Positions 14,828 to 20,660 of a stretch of 20,660 bases of DNA are shown here, piece after piece; the first letter of the stretch is position 1, and every line of letters starts with the position of its first letter. The notes under the pieces are model-generated. The model had not been told where the DNA came from and ran no database searches. It saw only the letters and a program-made list of their open reading frames with translations. A program made the position numbers and the translations under genes. Origin of the DNA: an uncultured Flavobacteriales bacterium (GTDB lineage Bacteria; Bacteroidota; Bacteroidia; Palsa-965); contig CALJIF010000087.1 of the NCBI GenBank assembly GCA_937974275.1, positions 1 through 20,660 on the forward strand. Direction: 5' to 3'.

Positions 14828-17725
14828 TTGAAACACTTGATAAAGCAGATAGTCATCGCGGTAGTCATGGTAACGTGCTGTAATCTTAATGCACAGCAAC
14901 CATACAACTATACTATCAATGATGAAAATGGTTTACCATCAAATGAGGTTTACCAAATTTTACAAGATCCATTCGGTTATTTATGGATCGGTTGCGATGC
15001 AGGTTTGTATCGGTATGATGGTTTCGAATTCACGAAATTTTCAAGTCCTTCCAGTTCCGGAAGAAGCATATCAGGTTTAGCACTTGATTCCAAAGGCAGA
15101 GTCTGGTGCCGTAATTTCAACGGACAAGTTTTTCGAACGAACGGTGATTCCTTACTCTTAATTGTTGATCGTTCGCGTATTCAAGGCGATAACTCCATGT
15201 ATGCATTGGATGATCAAAACTGTTTGTGGATGATTCAAGGAACCAGATTGATCAAGCGATCGGATTCAGGCGACAGTCTTTATTCAATTGCATTGCCTTC
15301 TAAAGAAGTCTCGCGCTATGCCGGAATTCTATTTGCCGATAATCATGTAGTTGTAACGGATAATGCTAATACAATTTATTCGTTTTCTATTCTTGATCAA
15401 AAGTTTAAACTGCTTCAAAGTGCATCGGATAATCCGACTGTTTACAAAACATCGGCGTTTGTAGTTGACAGAAGATTATACGTTTTGAGAGAATTGATGA
15501 ATGGAGATCGATTTAGCTTGATGTTTGAAGAAAATGGACAATTAGTACATGCCGGTATAAACCTCCAATATGCGCAGCAAGATCGTATTTATAATTTGTG
15601 CTCAGCAGGGAAAGATAAGTTAGCGGTGTGTGGCTCCAATGGACTCAGAATCTACGATCTGCATAGTAAGCAGTGGTCACATCAGTTTGCCGGTCGGAAT
15701 ATCAGCTCTTTGTATGTTGATCGTGAAAATTTGACCTGGATATCAACTTTACAAGAGGGATTATTTGTTGTACCAACTCCAACTTTGATCCGTGTAAATG
15801 CAAGCAACCCGGAAATAACGGATCAAAATTTCACTGATGTTGCCGTGAGTAAATCAAGCATCATCGTCGGTTCTCATAAAGGTAGAATAACCGAACTTGA
15901 TTTGAACGGTGGAGTTGTGCGGACACTGGCTATTAATGCTCCAACAGTGAGTACCAAACAGGTGAAGGTGCACGGAGATAGTGTATGGATTGCTCATGGT
16001 CCGTTGTCAGTATTTAGTAATGGTAAGTTGGTAAAGAGGATTCCAATTTATAATGCTCGTGATTTTTGTATTGTTGGAGATTCTCTTTATTATGTGTGTT
16101 CTGAAATCAGTGGCGTAACGTCTGTAAATGCTTCGAAAACTTCTGCAGAGATATACGGTGCCAGAGATTTCGGCGGTGGTCGTTCGGTGTGTTATTCTCC
16201 TGCGGAAAATGCGACCTACTACGCGCTCAATCGCGGATTGTTCTATTATAGACACGGTGTGCTGAAGGAAATTCAACATAAAGGTCAACCGGTATTTGTT
16301 AATTCATTAGCTGTTTCACGCGATTTAATCTATGCTGCTACAGTTAGTATGGGCTTATTGATTATTAAAGACGGTGTTGTAGAGAATAGTATAGATGCCG
16401 CGAATTCCGTTATAACTAATGAATTAAAAGTGGTACATGTTGACCAGAATTTTATTTGGACAGCAAGCAACACCGCGCTCTATCGTATCGATAAAGACCT
16501 TAAGTCAACCGCGCAGTTTTCCCATAGTCATGGTATAAATGCGAAGGATATCAATACAATTGACAGTAACGACTCTTTGGTTTTTCTCGCGACCAACAAA
16601 GGTTTGCTGATTTTTCCACGGCGATTGGAATGGTTGAATGCTGTTGCTCCGGGTGTTTATTTAAGTCGGGTCGCTGTTGATAATGTTTCCGTGCCATTTT
16701 CTTCTACGGTAGTTTTGCCTCACAGAAATCAATTGTTTACTATAGAATTCTCATCTGTGGCATTGCGAAGCAGAGGTAAGTACAAAGTATTATATCGGAT
16801 GATTGGTCTGGATACATCGTGGCATGAGCTTCAAGCTTCGGCACGGGTAATAACTTATCAATCCATTCCTCCGGGCGAGTATCGTTTCGAAATACGTGCA
16901 GTCAATGAATCAGGGATATCCGGTAAATCTGTTGTACTTGCCATTCAAACTGAGTATCCGATTTGGCAGCGTTGGTGGTTTTATATTATTGCAACCATAG
17001 CGGTGCTAATGACAATTGCATTAGTCGCCTATGCAAGAATTAAATACATACAACGCAAGGCGGAAACAGAGAAGCGAATGATCACTTCGCAACTAACAGC
17101 GTTAAAGGCACAAATGAATCCTCATTTTATGTACAACGCTTTAAACTCCATACAAGCTTTGATTTTGCAGCATGATACTGAAAATTCAAATTTGTATTTG
17201 GGTAAATTCAGTAGTTTGATGCGCAATGTATTGGATTCCTCAGGCAAAGAATTCATTACACTGCAGGAAGAGCTTGATATTCTTGAACTTTATCTTTCAC
17301 TGGAAAAACTGAGGTTTGGTGACGATTTTGTGTACCTGCTGCATGTGGAAGAAAACATCGACAGACATGCTCTTTGTATTCCACCAATTTTACTGCAGCC
17401 TTTTGTGGAGAACGCGATTAAACATGGTCTGCTGCACAAAAGAGGAATGAAGAGATTAAAAATATCTTTCTACATAGATTCTGATTTGGTTTGTGAAATT
17501 GAGGATAACGGTGTGGGAAGAAAACGAGCGCATGAAATAAAAGAGCGAAGCAGTATCCGCCATCGTTCTTTTTCAACCGAAGCCACGTCGGAAAGGATTC
17601 AACTGCTCAATCACATGGGTGAAGCAAAGTTTAGCGTCACTACCATTGATTTAGAAGTTGACGGCGCGCCCACCGGAACGCTCGTGCGACTAACAATACC
17701 GTGTACGTACGGAAGCGAAAATTGA
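14828..17725 (+). CDS. sensor histidine kinase with two-component-regulator propeller and Y_Y_Y sensor (LytS-type kinase)
   Basis: A 965-residue membrane sensor. A TTG start at 14828 is chosen because it gives a complete signal peptide (ends LNAQ, residue 23); the first ATG, at residue 14, would cut it in half. The periplasmic part holds propeller repeats such as LQDPFGYLWIGCDAGLYRYDG near residue 50 and NLTWISTLQEGLFV near 305. A Y_Y_Y-type beta-sandwich follows just before the single membrane helix (about 716-738). The cytoplasmic His_kinase domain has the phospho-acceptor H766 in NPHFMYN, an N-box N862 (PFVENAIKHG) and the ATP loop DNGVG (893-897), so it should be catalytically intact. This architecture is the Bacteroidota hybrid-sensor type, but the receiver is separate: the LytTR regulator gene starts 65 bases downstream. 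The ligand is unknown; polysaccharide-related signals are common for relatives. Confidence 0.92.
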   Translation: MKHLIKQIVIAVVMVTCCNLNAQQPYNYTINDENGLPSNEVYQILQDPFGYLWIGCDAGLYRYDGFEFTKFSSPSSSGRSISGLALDSKGRVWCRNFNGQVFRTNGDSLLLIVDRSRIQGDNSMYALDDQNCLWMIQGTRLIKRSDSGDSLYSIALPSKEVSRYAGILFADNHVVVTDNANTIYSFSILDQKFKLLQSASDNPTVYKTSAFVVDRRLYVLRELMNGDRFSLMFEENGQLVHAGINLQYAQQDRIYNLCSAGKDKLAVCGSNGLRIYDLHSKQWSHQFAGRNISSLYVDRENLTWISTLQEGLFVVPTPTLIRVNASNPEITDQNFTDVAVSKSSIIVGSHKGRITELDLNGGVVRTLAINAPTVSTKQVKVHGDSVWIAHGPLSVFSNGKLVKRIPIYNARDFCIVGDSLYYVCSEISGVTSVNASKTSAEIYGARDFGGGRSVCYSPAENATYYALNRGLFYYRHGVLKEIQHKGQPVFVNSLAVSRDLIYAATVSMGLLIIKDGVVENSIDAANSVITNELKVVHVDQNFIWTASNTALYRIDKDLKSTAQFSHSHGINAKDINTIDSNDSLVFLATNKGLLIFPRRLEWLNAVAPGVYLSRVAVDNVSVPFSSTVVLPHRNQLFTIEFSSVALRSRGKYKVLYRMIGLDTSWHELQASARVITYQSIPPGEYRFEIRAVNESGISGKSVVLAIQTEYPIWQRWWFYIIATIAVLMTIALVAYARIKYIQRKAETEKRMITSQLTALKAQMNPHFMYNALNSIQALILQHDTENSNLYLGKFSSLMRNVLDSSGKEFITLQEELDILELYLSLEKLRFGDDFVYLLHVEENIDRHALCIPPILLQPFVENAIKHGLLHKRGMKRLKISFYIDSDLVCEIEDNGVGRKRAHEIKERSSIRHRSFSTEATSERIQLLNHMGEAKFSVTTIDLEVDGAPTGTLVRLTIPCTYGSEN

Positions 17726-17739
17726 CGTTAGGGAAATTG

Positions 17740-17754
17740 CGTATTGCAAATACG
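17740..17754. repeat. short palindrome between kinase and regulator genes
   Basis: CGTATT (17740-17745) and AATACG (17749-17754) form a perfect inverted repeat around GCA. An overlapping alternative pairs TTGC (17737-17740) with GCAA (17746-17749). No T run follows, so it is not a terminator; it may be an operator or chance. Confidence 0.35.
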
Positions 17755-17790
17755 AAACAAATTACTTCGCTTTGCTAAAGATTTTCTAGT

Positions 17791-18546
17791 ATGATAAAGG
17801 CTGTTATGATTGACGATGAAGCCGGCGCCCGCCAGGCTTTGAAAGCATTGCTGAATAACTATTGTCCGGAGGTGGAGATTTGTGCCGAGTGCAGTTCCGT
17901 GCCTGACGGCGTATTGGCGATTAACAAAAACAGTCCTGATGTGGTGTTCTTGGACATCGAAATGCCCGAGTATAATGGTTTTGAACTACTTGATTTTTTC
18001 AAAAAAATTGATTTTGAGGTTGTATTTGTTACTGCATACAGCCAATATGCAATTAAAGCATTCGAAGTGTCGGCCGTTGATTATCTGTTGAAGCCGGTAA
18101 ATGCTGAAAATCTGAAATCGGCAGTAGAAAAGGTAAGTCAGCGAAAGGCGCAGTCCAGTATGATGGAGCGTTTGGAGTTGATGAAGTCAAGTTATCGTAA
18201 TGAGGAGTTGCGAAAAATTGCGCTACCTATGAGTGATGGTTTGCTCTTTGTTGAAATCAATGATGTTGTACTCTTTGAAGCAGATCGTGTCTACACAACG
18301 GTTTTTCTAAGTAATGGTTCCAAGGTCACGGTAAGTAAGCCAATGCGCACGTTCGAGGATATATTGACCGATCGTGTCAATTTCTACCGCCCTCATCGTT
18401 CTTTTTTGGTAAATCTAAACTTCATTAAGAAGTATAATCGTGGCGAGTCGGTAATGATTCTTGATAATGGTATTAATGTCACTATATCGCGGGATAAAAA
18501 GCAGGAATTCGAATCGCTCCTCAAAGAGTTGCGATTGCTGAGTTAG
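17791..18546 (+). CDS. LytTR-family response regulator
   Basis: A 251-residue two-component response regulator. The receiver domain (about 1-120) has the acidic pair D8-D9, phospho-acceptor D55 (VVFLDIEMP), T81 and K101 (LLKPVN), a complete catalytic set. A linker follows, then a LytTR DNA-binding domain (about 143-247) with the typical core FYRPHRSFLVNLNFIKKY (198-215). LytTR domains bind paired direct repeats about 21 bp apart and usually activate transcription. Its partner is the sensor kinase encoded 65 bases upstream. A 13-bp direct repeat with 21-bp spacing lies 88 bases past its stop, in front of the next gene, which makes that gene a likely target (inference). Confidence 0.94.
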   Translation: MIKAVMIDDEAGARQALKALLNNYCPEVEICAECSSVPDGVLAINKNSPDVVFLDIEMPEYNGFELLDFFKKIDFEVVFVTAYSQYAIKAFEVSAVDYLLKPVNAENLKSAVEKVSQRKAQSSMMERLELMKSSYRNEELRKIALPMSDGLLFVEINDVVLFEADRVYTTVFLSNGSKVTVSKPMRTFEDILTDRVNFYRPHRSFLVNLNFIKKYNRGESVMILDNGINVTISRDKKQEFESLLKELRLLS

Positions 18547-18634
18547 TATGAAGTAGTGAAATTTTAACCCCTCTCCTTAGTATTTTACCTGTTGTCCGCA
18601 GTGTTTAGCGCAGCGACAAAATGATCAGCCATAT

Positions 18635-18668
18635 TTTCGGAAAATGATTTATACGTTTCGGAAAATGA
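18635..18668. promoter_or_regulatory. candidate LytTR operator: 13-bp direct repeat with 21-bp period
   Basis: TTTCGGAAAATGA occurs exactly at 18635-18647 and again at 18656-18668, 21 bases start to start. A partial third copy of its 3' half (AAAATGA) lies at 18618-18624. Two identical half-sites two helical turns apart are the known layout for LytTR dimers such as AgrA. The downstream edge is 26 bases before a -7-like element, where an activator would contact RNA polymerase. Confidence 0.6.
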
Positions 18669-18694
18669 CTCGGACTAAATATCGGGTTTAGCTA

Positions 18695-18702
18695 CACTTT
18701 TG
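18695..18702 (+). promoter_or_regulatory. weak -7-like element for the secreted protein gene at 18725
   Basis: CACTTTTG differs from TAnnTTTG at the first base only. No TTG is found at the expected -33 position (about 18673-18675). A promoter missing its -33 element, next to a direct-repeat pair, fits activator-dependent transcription. It starts 30 bases upstream of the ATG. Confidence 0.4.
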
Positions 18703-18724
18703 CCCAATAATCAAATCCCTTCTT

Positions 18725-20170
18725 ATGAATAAATTAAGTATTGTATTGTTGTTCGGGCTTATGGGCGCTGCTGTAAGTGCGCAATCTATATCTGATTTAA
18801 AGAATAAAGTGCCCGGTAAATCAGGTCAGGAACAAAAACAACCAACTTCTTCCGGTGGTGCAATAGGAGGAGGAAGTCAATTTGAAATGGCAGAGAAGTT
18901 TTTCGCATCTGCTAATGCTTATCACTACACGCGTTGCGGCAGCGGAGCGCTTTTTATGGTTGGAAGTACAATGATGGGTGGCGGAGAACCGGTGAAGCGG
19001 GATGATTTCTTTGCCGATGTGAAGCGAAACGAAAAAAATCAAATTGTAGAATATCGTCTATACAAATCATCCGGTATTGAAGGAGGAAAATACCTTACTA
19101 CAGATGCGGCATTTCCTCTTTGCTACAAAGGGAATAGTGGCTATATGTATTTTATTGAAGAGTATGCCATCTTCACCCCTCAAATGGTTTCAACACCAAG
19201 TGATGTAAATTCGGTTTTTGAAACTTCTTGTGGAAATGTTACCGTATTTCATCGCGATGCAAAGACGCTGAAAACCATGGATTCCGCAACATTTAAAGGG
19301 ATGATGCGCAGTTATCTTGCGGAGGCCGGCAAAGGAGTACAAATGGTGCGTGCATCCGAGAAAGATGCCCGTGATAAAGCAGAAGCCGAGAAGCGTGCGA
19401 AATATACAACGCAGGGTAAGCAGGTTACCAAGATTCGTGTTGAAGCTACGACCGATAAGCTACAGCAGGGAAAGACCTACGCTTTCACCATTATCGCTAC
19501 ACTAAAGGATGGCGGTGAGATTTCTACAGCTGCAGGAGGTTATTCGGATGAATATGAAATTACTGCTACGGGTCTTCCGGAATTTACAAATACCGGTTTA
19601 GGTCAAATGAAAACAGTTAGTGGAGGGACCATTAATGTGCCGATGAATGATATAGTAAAAGGAGATAAAGTTGTGCTTTCGGTGAAGTCAAAATATCATC
19701 CAACATTAACTGCGACTAAAACGTTTACAATGGATTACAGCGCGCCGGTTACTGCAGATTATAACGCTAACATTACCCCAAATAGCGGATCCAGTCGTAC
19801 GATTGCCGGCAGTTTGCGTGTAGAGCTGAAAGCCGTGAAGCACGGGGTAACAGGAGAGAACTTGTTGGAGTACAAGATTTTTAATTCAAAGGGTAATACA
19901 TTAATGCATTTCCGTGTGAATGAAACAACCGCGGTAAATGTTGAGGTGTGTGGGCAGCCGGGTTGGAATGCGGATAGTAAGCGTCCGGCACAAGATGGCT
20001 TGGATGGGGGTGATATTACTATCGTTATTGATCCATCTGTGAAATCATATGTTTTGAATACCAAGAATACAGGTGGTAAAGGAGGTAAAGGAAACTCTAC
20101 CTATGCAGCAAGTGGGCGCAATGGTAATCCGGGTCGCATTGAAAAAATCAACCAAAAGGTAAGCTTCTAG
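18725..20170 (+). CDS. secreted protein with glycine-rich C-terminal tail, function unknown
   Basis: A 481-residue exported protein that I cannot assign to a named family. A signal peptide covers residues 1-20 (ends VSAQ). A Gly/Ser/Gln-rich linker follows (about 30-50), then a globular region with several cysteines (71, 133, 169), then a short charged helix at about 211-228 (SEKDARDKAEAEKRAKY). Beta-rich, possibly immunoglobulin-like segments follow (VTKIRVEATTDKLQQGKTYAF and later). The last 60 residues contain DGLDGGDITIVIDPSV and a collagen-like glycine run (GGKGGKGN, GRNGNPGRIE). Such tails occur in large Bacteroidota surface proteins. The LytTR operator candidate sits about 57 bases before the ATG, so it is probably a target of the adjacent kinase-regulator pair. 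It is separated from the following LamG gene by 66 bases. Confidence 0.88.
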   Translation: MNKLSIVLLFGLMGAAVSAQSISDLKNKVPGKSGQEQKQPTSSGGAIGGGSQFEMAEKFFASANAYHYTRCGSGALFMVGSTMMGGGEPVKRDDFFADVKRNEKNQIVEYRLYKSSGIEGGKYLTTDAAFPLCYKGNSGYMYFIEEYAIFTPQMVSTPSDVNSVFETSCGNVTVFHRDAKTLKTMDSATFKGMMRSYLAEAGKGVQMVRASEKDARDKAEAEKRAKYTTQGKQVTKIRVEATTDKLQQGKTYAFTIIATLKDGGEISTAAGGYSDEYEITATGLPEFTNTGLGQMKTVSGGTINVPMNDIVKGDKVVLSVKSKYHPTLTATKTFTMDYSAPVTADYNANITPNSGSSRTIAGSLRVELKAVKHGVTGENLLEYKIFNSKGNTLMHFRVNETTAVNVEVCGQPGWNADSKRPAQDGLDGGDITIVIDPSVKSYVLNTKNTGGKGGKGNSTYAASGRNGNPGRIEKINQKVSF

Positions 20171-20236
20171 TCAAGTATTCCATTGCAATTGGAGTACAAA
20201 TGTTTATTTACGCCATACAATTAAAAACTACGAACA

Positions 20237-20660
20237 ATGAATTTGAGAACTATTTATTCCATGACCGTGTTAACACTGTCAGCATTAGCAACAACAACTC
20301 TTTACAGTCAGGTTACTACAGGTCTTGTTGCTAAGTATAGCTTTAATGCCGGAAATGCGAATGATGAAATTGGAAGTAACAACGGAACTATTAATGGCGC
20401 TGTACTAACCGCTGATCGTTTCGGAAATCCGGGTATGGCTTATCAGTTCGATGGCGTGAATGATTATTTAGACATCGGAAATGATGCCTTATTAAAGCCA
20501 ACATCAGGATCTATTTCGCTTTGGGCAAAACTCACTGCAGTTTCCAATTCGGGCACAGGATATAACTACAACCCGATATTCTTGTCAAAAAATGTAAGTA
20601 CTACCGGTAGTTTTTTTGAAGGATGCGGACTTTCTTTATCTACAACCAGTGGAAGTGTTG
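20237..20660 (+). CDS. LamG-domain (concanavalin-like) secreted protein, partial
   Basis: An ATG at 20237 opens a frame that stays open to the window end (141 codons). A signal peptide of about 25 residues ends LYSQ. It is followed by a concanavalin A-like/LamG_3 module: GLVAKYSFNAGNANDEIG, NNGTINGAVLT, RFGNPGMAYQFDGVNDYLDI and SISLWAKL. Such domains bind carbohydrates or other surface ligands, and the full proteins in Bacteroidota are often large and end in a type IX sorting domain, which lies beyond the window here. It follows the glycine-tail protein gene by 66 bases without a visible terminator or promoter, so the two may be co-transcribed. Confidence 0.85.
   Translation, partial: MNLRTIYSMTVLTLSALATTTLYSQVTTGLVAKYSFNAGNANDEIGSNNGTINGAVLTADRFGNPGMAYQFDGVNDYLDIGNDALLKPTSGSISLWAKLTAVSNSGTGYNYNPIFLSKNVSTTGSFFEGCGLSLSTTSGSV

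Overview
The window looks like chromosomal DNA from a member of the Bacteroidota. The genes are moderately AT-rich and most starts lack a Shine-Dalgarno sequence. One intergenic region carries a full Bacteroidota-type promoter (TTG, 19 bases, TAnnTTTG). Many products are short secreted proteins whose signal peptides end in 'AQ'. The regulatory pair is a two-component-regulator-propeller histidine kinase with a LytTR response regulator. The closing gene encodes a LamG-type secreted protein. I cannot name a genus. There are no recognisable rRNA or tRNA genes, insertion sequences, phage genes or CRISPR arrays, and no gene-free stretch longer than 300 bases.

Layout. (1) Positions 1-2540, minus strand: a radical SAM/SPASM protein gene that is clearly richer in GC than its surroundings, followed by a secreted protein of unknown function. 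The reading frame of that second protein continues past its stop codon to the window edge, so it may be a broken larger gene. (2) Positions 2661-10443, plus strand: six tightly packed genes with gaps of 3 to 16 bases. They encode an RND/MMPL exporter, a glucose-1-phosphate thymidylyltransferase-like enzyme, an NAD-dependent sugar epimerase/dehydratase, a polyprenyl diphosphate synthase, a BamA/TamA-like outer-membrane barrel without POTRA domains, and a B12-type radical SAM enzyme. Together they read like a pathway that makes, modifies and exports an isoprenoid or glycolipid envelope component. This is an inference and the most interesting system-level hypothesis here. (3) Positions 10447-13370, minus strand: a secreted endonuclease/exonuclease/phosphatase-family protein whose stop overlaps the start of an SF1 (UPF1/IGHMBP2-like) helicase. 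(4) Positions 13528-14713, plus strand: two small secreted proteins separated by a clear intrinsic terminator; the first has a textbook promoter. (5) Positions 14828-18546: a sensor kinase and its LytTR response regulator. (6) Positions 18725-20660: a secreted protein with a glycine-rich tail, and the start of a LamG-domain protein that runs off the window.

The best regulatory signal is a 13-bp exact direct repeat spaced 21 bp start to start (18635-18668), directly downstream of the LytTR gene. It sits just upstream of a weak promoter that has a -7-like element but no -33 element, in front of the 481-residue secreted protein. This geometry is typical of LytTR operators and suggests that the kinase-regulator pair controls the downstream gene. 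A second, different 9-bp direct repeat with the same 21-bp period lies between the divergent genes at 13385-13414.
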